NCBI GenBank assembly: GCA_014896535.1
Contig: JADBKE010000013.1
Coordinates: forward strand, 99,301-163,300
DNA length: 64,000 bases
Direction of reading: 5' to 3'
Source of the DNA: Candidatus Fermentithermobacillaceae bacterium
GTDB lineage: Bacteria > Bacillota > Sulfobacillia > Fermentithermobacillales > DUSS01
Each line of letters opens with the position of its first letter. Within the stretch, counting starts at the first letter, position 1. Position numbers and translations under genes: made by a program. The notes beneath the pieces are model-generated. The model ran no database searches and was not told where the DNA came from. It saw only the letters and a program-made list of their open reading frames with translations. Of this stretch, positions 43,505-52,561 are shown in pieces.

Positions 43505-46500
43505 GTGCGGGCAAAGCCGCTTTTGGACCTGATAGCGGAGATGGCCAGAGCCACCGGAGGAGTAACCGCCGCGGAGGTGGCGGAACGGACGGGGCGGGAC
43601 AGGGCCAACGTGAGCCGGGAGCTGAACAAGCTGGCGCGGGAAGGTCTTCTGGAGAAGCTACCGGGGCGACCGGTGTTGTTCGTGCCGAGGACCCCTGCGA
43701 AAATCTCTGCTGGTAGAAGCGACGCTGCGCTCTTAACGAACGTAAAGAGCTTCAAAGACTCAGAGGACTCGAAGGCCTTGAAGGGCTCCAAGGGCTCCAA
43801 CGACACCAACGGCTCCAATGATTCCAAGGACTCAAAAGGCTCAAAGGGCTCAAAGGGCTCAAAGGGCTCAAAGGACTCAAAGGACTCAAAGGGGAGAAGG
43901 GGCGGCACGGACCTAGAGGACTCAAAGAGATCAGAAAGCTTGACGAGTTTTGAGAACTCCACTGCACGACAACGGAAGAGTTCTTTAGGAGCGCCTCACG
44001 GCGGCTTCGACCGGTCCAGAATCCGACTTCCCGTAGACTTTAGCGGCACGGCGTTCGGCGAACTCGTCGCCGCTACCGGGACTCTTAGAGAAGCGTGCGA
44101 GCGAGGCATGGCTGCCGTGCTTTATCCGCCCTCGGGTCTTCATACTCTCATCATCGGCCCGACCGGTTCCGGGAAATCGACCTTCGCCCGGGCGATGCAC
44201 GCCTTCGCGGTTGAATCCGGGGCCTGGCCGCCGAACGCGCCATTTGTGAGCCTTAATTGCTCTGAGTATTCGCAGAACCCCAACCTCTTGATGTCTCAAC
44301 TCTTCGGTCATGTGAAAGGCGCTTTCACCGGCGCGTACGCCGACAAGGTCGGTATGGTGGAACGGGCTTGTTCCGGAATGCTGTTCCTGGACGAAGTTCA
44401 CAGACTCCCTCCGCAGGGCCAGGAAATGCTGTTTCAGATAATCGACCGGGGAACGTTTCGGAGACTCGGAGAAACCGGTAATGAGCGCCGGGCGAATTTG
44501 ATGCTGGTAGCTGCGACCACCGAAGAGCCGTCATCCTATCTCCTCCAGACATTCCTGCGAAGGATACCTGTGGTCATATCGATGCCCTCTCTGGACGAGT
44601 GGAAATGCTCGGAACGATATGCCCTGATACAAAAGCTCCTGGCGGAAGAGGCGGACAAGCTTTCCAGGCCCGTTCGCCTTTCCCGGGGAGCTCTTTCTTA
44701 CCTGATGACGGCCTCGTTTCCGGGAAACGTGGGAGAGCTCAAATCCAGAATCCAGGTGGCGTGCTTCAGAGCTTTTTTGTCTTCGGTAGACCGGGGCTTT
44801 GAGGGGGAACTCGTGGTCGGATTGGATGCCCTTCGCGAGGCGGGCACCGGCATGCTTAACCGGTACCACCGGGAACGCCCGGTTCTCGAGCGGGATTCGG
44901 AAGCGTCCGCAGCTTCCGGGACGCGGCCGCACTCCGGCGGGTCTCGCCGGCTTCCCTCGATGCCGGTGAGCGTTTCCGCGGGGGACCTCATGAGGACGGG
45001 GATCTCCGAGAGAGCCATCATGGACGCTCTGGAGGCCGAAGTGCGCACCTACGTCGATAGCCTCTTGTTCCGCTCAGGGGAATCGGAGGGCGCAGGAAGT
45101 CTTTCCCGGGAGGAAATCTCGGGGTTCTGTGACCCGAAAGTGAGAAGCGTCCTGAAGGAGGCGCTTCCGGAAATCGCCCTACGCTACGGTATGACTTTGA
45201 GCCCTCGCGCGCTGTATGCCCTTTCAGTTCACATCACTCACAGACTCAGAAGTCGTTCGTCTGGGGCAGGCGTGTTCCCGAGCGCAGTTGCCCGGTCCAA
45301 CCCCGGGGCCATGATGGCCATGGACGTATCGGGCGTGGACGAAAAATATATCGCCGCCTCGAGAGACCTCGCGGAAGTGCTGGAGAAACGGCTGAACATG
45401 AGACCTCTTCCCGGCGAAATCGGCCTCATAGCCCGAATTTTTCAGGCGGAGGTGGCCGGCGGATGCGGTGGTGGAGTGGCGGTTGTTCTCGCCCTTCACG
45501 GCAACGGAGTCGCGAGGGAAACCGCCAACGTGGTCCGGGAAATCCTGGGGCAGGATATCGTGACTCCCGTTGACCTGGGGCTCTCGTGGTCTCCGACGGA
45601 AAAGGTGCGGGCTATAGCCGCCGCATTGGAGGGAAAGGGAAGTTCGAGGGGTGCGTGCGTCCTCACGGACATGGCCCTTCCGCCTGTTTTCGCCGGCGAG
45701 ATCGCTTCCAGAGCGGGTGTAGATGTAAAAATCGTGGACGGCGCGTCGCTGCCGTTGATACTGGATGTGGCTTCCAGATCGCTCATCCCCGGCATATCCC
45801 TGGCCGATCTCATTGGAGAGGTCCAGAGCGGGCGGGTGCCGGGCTCCGCGGACCTGAGGTCCGCCGGAGACACCTGGCCGGAGGACGGGAAGTCGGTGCT
45901 GGTTACGGCCCAATCCCGGGTGAGCGCCGAACGGATACGGGAGCTTTTGATGACCGTATTCAGCGAAGCTGTCCAAGAGGGCTTATCCGTTTTGACGCTA
46001 TGCTCCTCTCGGGAGGCGGTCGGTACCGACGGAACCGGTTCCGGAGCCCGTTTTCTAGCCGTGGCAGGGATGACTCCCGCTGAACGGGAAAGCAGCCGCT
46101 TCATCACCCTTCAGGACATGGTTTCCGGAGAAGGGCTGCAGGCCCTGGCGAAGATCCTGGAAAGAGCGGGTTTCAGCGTGCCGGAAGCACCGGGGATCCG
46201 CCGCAGGCTCTTACAGAAACTCTCCACCGACCTCCTGCGTGAGCAGCTCACCTTCCTCAAAACCGAAAGACTCGCCGGGTCGTGCCTGAAGGTTCTCGAA
46301 AGGATCGAGGAAACCATGGGCGTCCAGTACCCGACCGGTGCGTGCGTGAGGTTCATGGTCCATCTGGCTTGCCTTGTCGAACGACTCATCCTCGGCCAGC
46401 CGGTCCTGGAACATCCCCAGGCCGCCGCGCTGTTTGCAACGTACCCCGTCCTGGAGTCGGTGATGTCAGCCATCCTGAAGGACATCGAGCAAGAGTTTGG

Positions 46501-46570
46501 ATGCTCGATTCCCTCCGGGGAGAAGGCGTTCCTCCTGGAAGCCCTGACGGAAACGGGCCCCGTGCAGTGA
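43505..46570 (+). CDS. LevR-type sigma-54-dependent PTS transcriptional activator
   Basis: About 1,021 residues. An N-terminal winged helix (TAAEVAERTGRDRANVSRELNKLAREGLL) is followed by a Ser/Lys/Asp/Gly repeat linker (about 80-130) and an AAA+ domain with GPTGSGKS (218-225), GAFTGA (272-277) and Walker B GMLFLDEVHRL. Then come PRD1 (ALSVHITHRL), an EIIA-Man-like domain (VLALHGNGVA), a short EIIB-like part and PRD2 (FMVHLACLVERL). GAFTGA is the sigma-54 contact loop. PTS phosphorylation of these His residues normally sets activity. GTG 43505 follows AGGAGG by 9 bases; the ATG at 43439 has no such site. Its likely target is the promoter at 46827. Confidence 0.92.
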   Translation: MRAKPLLDLIAEMARATGGVTAAEVAERTGRDRANVSRELNKLAREGLLEKLPGRPVLFVPRTPAKISAGRSDAALLTNVKSFKDSEDSKALKGSKGSNDTNGSNDSKDSKGSKGSKGSKGSKDSKDSKGRRGGTDLEDSKRSESLTSFENSTARQRKSSLGAPHGGFDRSRIRLPVDFSGTAFGELVAATGTLREACERGMAAVLYPPSGLHTLIIGPTGSGKSTFARAMHAFAVESGAWPPNAPFVSLNCSEYSQNPNLLMSQLFGHVKGAFTGAYADKVGMVERACSGMLFLDEVHRLPPQGQEMLFQIIDRGTFRRLGETGNERRANLMLVAATTEEPSSYLLQTFLRRIPVVISMPSLDEWKCSERYALIQKLLAEEADKLSRPVRLSRGALSYLMTASFPGNVGELKSRIQVACFRAFLSSVDRGFEGELVVGLDALREAGTGMLNRYHRERPVLERDSEASAASGTRPHSGGSRRLPSMPVSVSAGDLMRTGISERAIMDALEAEVRTYVDSLLFRSGESEGAGSLSREEISGFCDPKVRSVLKEALPEIALRYGMTLSPRALYALSVHITHRLRSRSSGAGVFPSAVARSNPGAMMAMDVSGVDEKYIAASRDLAEVLEKRLNMRPLPGEIGLIARIFQAEVAGGCGGGVAVVLALHGNGVARETANVVREILGQDIVTPVDLGLSWSPTEKVRAIAAALEGKGSSRGACVLTDMALPPVFAGEIASRAGVDVKIVDGASLPLILDVASRSLIPGISLADLIGEVQSGRVPGSADLRSAGDTWPEDGKSVLVTAQSRVSAERIRELLMTVFSEAVQEGLSVLTLCSSREAVGTDGTGSGARFLAVAGMTPAERESSRFITLQDMVSGEGLQALAKILERAGFSVPEAPGIRRRLLQKLSTDLLREQLTFLKTERLAGSCLKVLERIEETMGVQYPTGACVRFMVHLACLVERLILGQPVLEHPQAAALFATYPVLESVMSAILKDIEQEFGCSIPSGEKAFLLEALTETGPVQ
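43745..43895 (+). repeat. 9-bp coding repeat for the Ser-Lys-Gly/Asp linker
   Basis: Repeated TCAAAGGGC / TCAAAGGAC units encode SKG and SKD tripeptides between the DNA-binding and AAA+ domains of the activator. Copy changes keep the frame. Confidence 0.85.
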
Positions 46571-46826
46571 CCGTGCCGGTGAGCGCGTCGGTGAGCGTGC
46601 GTGGCCAGCTAGAGCCCGGTAACCGGTGTCTTGGCGATGCAGCGCCTCATACAGCGCTGGCTACAAGGCGCCCTCGAGCTATCGATCCGCGGACGGAGCG
46701 GTTATCGATTATCGGTAAAGATGGAGGTGGCCTTGCCGCGGCCAAGACCCGGCTAACACCGCAGGGCAAACCTCGTGCTCGCAACCGGCTCCTGGGGTGC
46801 CCCGTTGAAGCGGCTGAAGTGTGTAG

Positions 46827-46842
46827 TGGCCCGGATTTTGCT
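46827..46842 (+). promoter_or_regulatory. Sigma-54 (-24/-12) promoter of the EIIB operon
   Basis: TGGCCC, five bases, then TTGCT: the exact spacing of the consensus TGGCAC-N5-TTGCA. Transcription would begin near 46852, about 145 bp before the EIIB start. It directly follows the gene for the GAFTGA-bearing activator. The 46571-46996 gap contains no gene besides this control region. Confidence 0.8.
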
Positions 46843-46872
46843 AGAATACTGTGTAGAGCGCTGACCTCTTTT

Positions 46873-46894
46873 TTACACTAAACGTTGTGTGTAA
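46873..46894 (+). promoter_or_regulatory. 22-bp near-palindrome just after the sigma-54 start site
   Basis: TTACAC and GTGTAA flank a central AACGTT; 9 of 11 base pairs are symmetric. Its position about 20 bp downstream of the predicted start suggests an operator or the loop of an RNA hairpin. Confidence 0.5.
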
Positions 46895-46996
46895 GTTGGG
46901 CATGTGCAGGTCAAGCGTGCTCCCGAGTTTCGGTTTTGAATTTGCTTCGCGATCGGAACTCGCGAGCGGATTGTGCGGGGAGAGGGGACAGCGACG

Positions 46997-47581
46997 GTGC
47001 CGGGAGAACCCAGGCTCGTTCGGATCGATGAAAGACTCGTTCACGGCCAGGTGGTAGTCGCGTGGCTGAAGCACCTTTCGTGCTCGTCCGTTTGTATAGT
47101 CGACGACGAAGTCTCCGGCGACCAGTACATTCAGGAAGTCTATAAGATGGCCCTGGGCACCGGTAACAGGTTAGTGGTGTGTACCGCACATGAAGCACCT
47201 TCATACTGGACTGGATGGGAAGACAGCTTGGTACTCGTCAGAAACGTCCTTCTCGCATGTGAGATTTTCGAAAGCGGCGCCGTGTTTTCCCGGTTGAACC
47301 TCGGGGGAATGGGTAAGCGAATTGGCCGGATAAAACTCCTGGACAACATCTATGTCTCGCCGGAAGAAATGGAGTCCCTTCGTTTCCTGAGGGATAGCGG
47401 CGTTCATTTGTTTTATCAATCCGTTCCCGCCGAAGCGCCGGTGGATGTGGCCCCTTATCTCGATGACAAGATACACGACGATGAGGCCGGAGCCGAGGCC
47501 GGCGATGAAGTTCTCAACGGTGAAGCTACGGGTCAAGCTACACCCTCGAAGGAGGTGCGAAATGCCCTGCGCCGCAGATGA
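46997..47581 (+). CDS. PTS EIIB component, mannose/sorbose family
   Basis: About 194 residues. LVRIDERLVHGQVVVAWLK contains the phosphorylated His16; SSVCIVDDEV and RLNLGGMG with LLDNIYVSPEEM are typical of Man-family EIIB domains. The last 40 residues are an acidic tail beyond the usual length of about 160. EIIB passes phosphate from EIIA to the incoming sugar, but no EIIC or EIID gene lies in the window. GTG 46997 follows GAGAGGGG by about 9 bases. First gene of the sigma-54 operon. Confidence 0.9.
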   Translation: MPGEPRLVRIDERLVHGQVVVAWLKHLSCSSVCIVDDEVSGDQYIQEVYKMALGTGNRLVVCTAHEAPSYWTGWEDSLVLVRNVLLACEIFESGAVFSRLNLGGMGKRIGRIKLLDNIYVSPEEMESLRFLRDSGVHLFYQSVPAEAPVDVAPYLDDKIHDDEAGAEAGDEVLNGEATGQATPSKEVRNALRRR

Positions 47582-48653
47582 GTCTCGAATGAAAGCTGCG
47601 TTTCTCGAGGCCCCCGGGAAGATGGTGGTAAGGGAGGTGCCCCGCCTCGAGTTGCGCGGCGAAGGTCTTTTGTGCCAGGTGCTTGCTTGCGGCATCTGCG
47701 GCAGTGATCTCAGGGCATATGTTCGTGGACCTGGAACGCGGAGGCGGGAGCCCGGCCACGAAGTTGTGCTCAGGGTCATAGATGCATCGCTCGAGAGGGT
47801 GGTCGTGGCCGGTGAACGGGAGAGCTACTTCAAGCCTGGGACCAGACTGGTCGTCTCGTCGGTCTCTTGCGGGGTTTGTAGAGAGTGTCTTCGCGGCGAT
47901 GAGCACATGTGCGGGAAGAGGACTCACGTGGGTTTCGAGGCACCTTCGGGTTTCAGCGAACTCGCTTTTGTACCCGTAACGAGCGTGCTCTACGGCGCAG
48001 TTTTCGAGCTGCCTCCGTTGATTTCCAGCGCCGTGGGGAGCTTGGTCGAGCCGCTAGCTTGCGTCATATGCGGGCACGAGAAGATAAACGTTTTCCCCGG
48101 GGACACCGTGGTAATCCTGGGCGCCGGTCCCGTGGGGTGCATGCACGGGATCGTGGCCAAGATGAGAGGCGCGTCCCAGGTGATTCTGGTGGATGTAAAG
48201 GATAGCCGCCTGAAACTGGCGCCCGCTTCCTCGTGGGATGTGAAGGTGAACCCCGTGGAGACGAGCATCGAGGACGCTGTTCTCGACCTCACGGGCGGCG
48301 AGGGCGCCGATGCGGTTATCGTGGCATGTGCTTCTCCGGAAGCTCAGTCCCAGGCGGTGTCTTTGACCAGGAAAGGAGGTCAGGTGCTGCTATTTTCGGG
48401 TCTTCCGCCGGAGGACCGCGTGGTTCCCTTGGATGTGGAGGCGATACATCGCAGGGAAATCAAACTGGTGGGATCGAGGAATTCCGGCAGGCGTCATTTT
48501 AAAAAAGCCATCGATATGCTGGTGCAAGACCAGGGTGGGTTTGGAGAGATCGTCACTCACGTTCTACCGCTGGAGGAGGTGGATAGGGGGTTTCAGCTGG
48601 CTCTGAGGGGCGAGAGTATGAAGGTGGTCATCGCCCCCGCTGGTGAGTTCTGA
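47562..48653 (+). CDS. Zinc-dependent alcohol/polyol dehydrogenase (MDR family)
   Basis: About 363 residues. The catalytic zinc region is CGICGSDLRAY and PGHEVVL. The structural zinc Cys residues lie in CGVCRECLRGDEHMC. The Rossmann motif is ILGAGPVGCMHG, followed by VDVKDSRL as the coenzyme-selecting strand. The resemblance is to sorbitol/threonine-type dehydrogenases. Its place between EIIB and ptsH suggests oxidation of a polyol or sugar phosphate delivered by the PTS. ATG 47562 follows AAGGAGG by 6 bases and overlaps the EIIB end by 20 bp. Confidence 0.9.
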   Translation: MPCAADESRMKAAFLEAPGKMVVREVPRLELRGEGLLCQVLACGICGSDLRAYVRGPGTRRREPGHEVVLRVIDASLERVVVAGERESYFKPGTRLVVSSVSCGVCRECLRGDEHMCGKRTHVGFEAPSGFSELAFVPVTSVLYGAVFELPPLISSAVGSLVEPLACVICGHEKINVFPGDTVVILGAGPVGCMHGIVAKMRGASQVILVDVKDSRLKLAPASSWDVKVNPVETSIEDAVLDLTGGEGADAVIVACASPEAQSQAVSLTRKGGQVLLFSGLPPEDRVVPLDVEAIHRREIKLVGSRNSGRRHFKKAIDMLVQDQGGFGEIVTHVLPLEEVDRGFQLALRGESMKVVIAPAGEF

Positions 48654-48707
48654 TGTGTGTGATTGAATCCAGAAGTCTCATGAGAAATTCGTGGGAGGGG
48701 CCGGAAA

Positions 48708-48974
48708 GTGGTAAGAGCTACCGTAAAAGTTAAGAACAAGGTAGGTCTGCACGCAAGACCCGCGGCGCTTTTCGTCCAGGAAGCTATGAAGTACCCCTGC
48801 AAGATCATCGTGGAGTCCGACGGCAAGCGGGCGGATGCCAAGAGCATTCTGCAGGTGCTGGCTTTGGGCGTGAAGTGCGGTCAGGAGATATCTATTATCA
48901 CCGAAGGGGAAAACGAACATACAGCCCTGCAAAAGCTCGTGAGCCTCGTGGAAAACGGCTTGGAGGGCGCATAG
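48708..48974 (+). CDS. ptsH: Phosphocarrier protein HPr
   Basis: 88 residues with the active site GLHARPAALFV (His15) and the regulatory serine in DAKSILQVLALG (Ser46), the site used by HPr kinase in Bacillota. It relays phosphate from enzyme I to EIIA proteins, and as P-Ser-HPr takes part in catabolite control. GTG 48708 follows GGGAGGGG by 7 bases. It lies 54 bp after the dehydrogenase and 2 bp before ptsI. Confidence 0.96.
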   Translation: MVRATVKVKNKVGLHARPAALFVQEAMKYPCKIIVESDGKRADAKSILQVLALGVKCGQEISIITEGENEHTALQKLVSLVENGLEGA

Positions 48975-48976
48975 AT

Positions 48977-50713
48977 ATGGCGTTGATGATAAAGGGCATA
49001 CCCGCTGCGCCCGGAATAGCTCTGGGAAATGCCGTCTTGTACGTTCCTAACAATACGGCGGAGATTTGTCCCGAGACGCAAAAGAAAATCGGTCCGGAGC
49101 AAGTGGAGGAGGAACTCCGGCGGGTCAGGGAAGCTGTAGCGAAAGCTTCCGATGAACTCAAAGACATTGGGAGCCAGGTTTCGAAAAAAGCCGGTAAAGA
49201 AGCGGCGGAGATATTCTTCGCCCAGGAAATGATGGTAAACGACCCGTCGCTCTTGGAAAGCATAACCAAGAATATTACGGAACGCTTTCTGCCCGCCGAA
49301 CAGTCATGCTACCTCGCCTGCCTGGAAATGGCCGAGACTATGGAGCAGATCCCCGACGAGTACTTCAAGCAACGGGCCAACGACCTCAGGGACATCGGAA
49401 AACGGCTCGTCAGGTGCTTGAAGGGAATTCCCGAGACCTCTTTGGACTCCCTCGAGGATGGGTCCGTGCTGGTCGCGCCGGACCTGGCGCCTTCTGATAC
49501 TGCGTCGCTGGACCCGTCGAAGGTGAAGGGAATCGTTCTCGACCACGGCGGGAAAACGGGTCACACCGCGATTTTGGCGAGGTCTTTGGGGATTCCCGCC
49601 GTAGTCGGTACCATCCAGGCTACGTCCAGCATCTGCGCGGGTGACCTCGTTGCTGTTGACGGGGAAAGCGGTGAAGTTCTCGTAAGGCCGGACGAATCCT
49701 TGGTATCCGAGGTACGCAAGAGAGCGGAAGCTTACGAGAAAGAGAGGCAGCGGCTGGAGAAACTCCGGGATTTGCCGTCCGTTACCGTGGATGGGCGGCG
49801 CGTCGAGACTTCCGCGAACATCGGGTCGCCCAAAGACGTTCCCCTGGTCCTGAGAGCTGGTGCCGAGGGTGTCGGACTGTTCCGCACCGAATTTCTGTTC
49901 ATCGACAGAGACGCAATGCCCGGCGAAGAGGAGCAGTTTGCCGCGTACCGCGAGGTCCTGGAGCGATTGAGCCCCCGTCCCGTTGTCATCAGAACCCTCG
50001 ACATCGGAGGAGACAAGGAAATCCCCTACCTCAACCTGCCCGCGGAAGACAACCCCTTCCTCGGGGTGCGCGCGATACGTCTGTGCCTCAAGGAAAAGGA
50101 ACTGTTCAAGACTCAACTGAGAGCTCTGCTCCGAGCTTCCCGGTACGGAAATCTGAAGATAATGTTCCCGATGATCGCGACGGTGGACGAGCTTCGCGAG
50201 GCCAAGCGCATCCTGGGTGAGGTCAGACGAGACCTTGAGCGGGAAGGACATGAGATCACCGGTTTCGAGGTTGGCATAATGGTGGAGATACCCGCTGCGG
50301 CGTTGTGCGCCGACGTCCTCGCTAGGGAGTGCGACTTCTTCAGCATCGGCACGAATGACCTGGTGCAGTACACCATGGCCGCCGACAGAGGAAACCCCGA
50401 ACTCGGCTCCCTCAGCGACCCATTTCATCCAGCGGTCTTGAGACTCATCGAAAGGACGATAAAGAGCGGGCACGAAGCGGGAATATGGGTGGGGATGTGC
50501 GGAGAGATGGCAGGCATACCCGAGGCCGTTCCGCTTCTCGTCGGGATGGGTATCGATGAGCTCAGCATGGCTCCGGGCTCGGTTCCCAGGTGCAAGGAGA
50601 TCGTCAGAAAACTCGACTTGAAACGAGCTCGAGAGGTCAAAGAAGCTGTCATGAAGATGACGGACGCGAAAGAGATCCGGGCCTATCTTCTGAACTTCGT
50701 GTCCAAGCTTTGA
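48977..50713 (+). CDS. ptsI: PTS enzyme I (phosphoenolpyruvate-protein phosphotransferase)
   Basis: About 578 residues. The phosphohistidine site is GGKTGHTAILARS (His196). The PEP-binding domain shows GVGLFRTEFLF, FLGVRAIRLCL, IGTNDLVQYTMAADR and GMCGEMAG. It is full length and all catalytic blocks are present. It starts the PTS phosphate chain from PEP. ATG 48977 is preferred over the longer frame, which overlaps ptsH. General PTS genes lying under a sigma-54 promoter with one EIIB is unusual. Confidence 0.96.
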   Translation: MALMIKGIPAAPGIALGNAVLYVPNNTAEICPETQKKIGPEQVEEELRRVREAVAKASDELKDIGSQVSKKAGKEAAEIFFAQEMMVNDPSLLESITKNITERFLPAEQSCYLACLEMAETMEQIPDEYFKQRANDLRDIGKRLVRCLKGIPETSLDSLEDGSVLVAPDLAPSDTASLDPSKVKGIVLDHGGKTGHTAILARSLGIPAVVGTIQATSSICAGDLVAVDGESGEVLVRPDESLVSEVRKRAEAYEKERQRLEKLRDLPSVTVDGRRVETSANIGSPKDVPLVLRAGAEGVGLFRTEFLFIDRDAMPGEEEQFAAYREVLERLSPRPVVIRTLDIGGDKEIPYLNLPAEDNPFLGVRAIRLCLKEKELFKTQLRALLRASRYGNLKIMFPMIATVDELREAKRILGEVRRDLEREGHEITGFEVGIMVEIPAAALCADVLARECDFFSIGTNDLVQYTMAADRGNPELGSLSDPFHPAVLRLIERTIKSGHEAGIWVGMCGEMAGIPEAVPLLVGMGIDELSMAPGSVPRCKEIVRKLDLKRAREVKEAVMKMTDAKEIRAYLLNFVSKL

Positions 50714-51005
50714 CGTCGGGCGTAGTGGGCCAGCCCGGAGCTAGAGCGGTCCCAGGCCGGGTTTCCGATCGGCGGTTCGAGTTTAAATCTCCGGCACGAC
50801 CACCGGCTCCCAACGGGGTTCATAGTTTTCGCCTCATGAGGATGTGCGGGATGCGGGAGGTATCGGGCGTCTTCTCTGAGAACTCTCCCCACATGCTTCG
50901 CCCGAGGAGCTGACCGCCGGTCCGGAGAATTCAGGTAACTACCGCGCAGGACCGGAGGGGACTGCTCGGAACAACCCGCATAGGGATTGGCAGGAGGGGA
51001 TGCCG

Positions 51006-51617
51006 GTGAGCCAAACGCCTGCGTCATCGAAGGTTTGGCATTACGTGAAAGCTTTTGTCGGCGCGGTTCTTTTTGTAGCTTTGGTCCCGGTTGTATCCGG
51101 TGTGGCGCTGTGGCTTGTGGCCACATACTATCCGGAAAAAACCGCGGAATTCATGGCGCCTGTGCTGAAACCGCTTGTATCATCCTATCAGGCAAAGGAT
51201 GCTTCCGAGCAGGAAGCTTTGAAGTCTCGCCTAGCTCAAATCGAACAGGATATGGAAACTCTCAAAAAGAGAGTGGAGGAGTCCCTCGCTCGTCCCGCCA
51301 CGGCGGAGGGTACCCCCGGGCAGGCAACGGGGCCGGTTGAGGTGAGGGTGGATCCGAGAACGGCGAAACTCCTCTCTGCGCTGGACTCCCTCACCGTGGC
51401 AAGGGTCGAATACACGATGGGGAACCGGGGGGTAGCTTTGCGCGAGGTGAGGCTAGCTCAAGAGCTTTTGGGGGCGATTACGGACCTGCCAGAGGATGTA
51501 AAGAATCTTCTGGACAGGGTCGCCTCGGAGCTCGCCGGAGACTCTCCCGCGGCGGGGGACTGGCTGTCGGTTCTATGGCACGCCGTCTTGAGGGAAGCTA
51601 CCCAGGGCGGACACTGA
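51006..51617 (+). CDS. Membrane-anchored coiled-coil protein of unknown function
   Basis: About 203 residues: one N-terminal membrane helix (VGAVLFVALVPVVSGVALWLV), a coiled coil (about 60-95), then a helical C-terminal domain without recognisable motif. The layout suggests a membrane-tethered protein whose helical part faces one compartment; orientation is not clear. GTG 51006 lies 8 bases after AGGAGG, whereas ATG 51000 abuts the site. Confidence 0.65.
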   Translation: MSQTPASSKVWHYVKAFVGAVLFVALVPVVSGVALWLVATYYPEKTAEFMAPVLKPLVSSYQAKDASEQEALKSRLAQIEQDMETLKKRVEESLARPATAEGTPGQATGPVEVRVDPRTAKLLSALDSLTVARVEYTMGNRGVALREVRLAQELLGAITDLPEDVKNLLDRVASELAGDSPAAGDWLSVLWHAVLREATQGGH

Positions 51618-51721
51618 AGGGGGAGGCGGTCCCGAGTGCCCGGTGGGTCGTCGCGATAACGAGCTTTAAGTAGTCTCGTAGGTTGTAATTGCATGATTTC
51701 TCCGGTGGAAGGACTGAAGTC

Positions 51722-52471
51722 ATGGAAGCTATGGAGGTTATGGTCGAAGCTGATCTTCATACGCATACCGTAGGCAGCGGTCATGCTTTTGGGACGGTAA
51801 TGGAAAACGTGCGGGCGGCCCACGAAAAGGGCCTTCATGCCCTAGCTATCACCGATCACGGACCCGGAATGGCGGACGGTCCGCGTCCTTACTACTTTAG
51901 GAACCTGCACATTCTGCCCCAGAGCTACATGGGCGTGATGATCCTCAAAGGCGTTGAGGCGAACATCGCGGGCTCGGACGGCTCGATAGACCTGCCGGCC
52001 GAAATAGCGCGGGACCTGGATATAGTCATCGCCGGTCTGCACCCCGCCTGTGGCATCGAAGGCCGAGGGCTCGATTGGAACACCCAGGCGATGACCGCGG
52101 CGATTCGAAATCCCCTCGTAGACATAATCGCTCACCCCGGGAACCCGGAGTACCCGGTGGACTTTGAGGCATGCGTTCTGGAAGCTACCAGGTACAACAA
52201 AGCTATCGAGATCAACGAAAACAGCTTCTTCGCAAGACCGGGCAGCGTGGAACGTTGCGTGGTAGTTGCCAAACTGTGCGCTCAGCACGGGACGCTCGTG
52301 AGCGTGGCGAGCGACGCACATTCCCCGTGGAACGTAGGGGAGGTATCCCGCGCTTTGAAACTAGCTCTGGATGCCGGGGTACGCAGGGAACAAATCGTCA
52401 ATGCCAGCATGGATAATCTCACCCGTTTTCTCACGATGAGGCGAAAGAGGCTTGAGATGTGGCGACGGTAG
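51722..52471 (+). CDS. PHP-domain phosphoesterase (YcdX-like)
   Basis: About 249 residues of the PHP fold with the full metal-ligand set: EADLHTHTVGSGHAFG, AITDHGPGM, LKGVEANI, AGLHP, IAHPGNP, IEINENSF and ASDAHSP. YcdX-type proteins are trinuclear-zinc phosphatases; others of the fold are histidinol phosphatases or polymerase-associated nucleases. The pattern SGHAFGTVMEN and the NLTRFL end fit the YcdX group. ATG 51722 follows GGAAGG; ATG 51740 is possible. Confidence 0.9.
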   Translation: MEAMEVMVEADLHTHTVGSGHAFGTVMENVRAAHEKGLHALAITDHGPGMADGPRPYYFRNLHILPQSYMGVMILKGVEANIAGSDGSIDLPAEIARDLDIVIAGLHPACGIEGRGLDWNTQAMTAAIRNPLVDIIAHPGNPEYPVDFEACVLEATRYNKAIEINENSFFARPGSVERCVVVAKLCAQHGTLVSVASDAHSPWNVGEVSRALKLALDAGVRREQIVNASMDNLTRFLTMRRKRLEMWRR

Positions 52472-52535
52472 CTCGTGCCGGATGCGGCGTGAGTCCGGTC
52501 CCGGCCTGAGTTTCATACCGGTCGTCCCGTGTGTC

Positions 52536-52561
52536 TGTGCCTACTTAATGTGCCTACTTAA
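52536..52561 (+). repeat. 13-bp tandem duplication at the end of the DUF554 gene
   Basis: TGTGCCTACTTAA occurs twice head to tail (52536-52548, 52549-52561). The second copy contains the stop codon of the minus-strand gene and its last codons. Confidence 0.7.

Noticed and set aside
49304..50473. 389-codon minus-strand frame
   Set aside because: Antisense of ptsI, whose catalytic motifs are intact on the plus strand.
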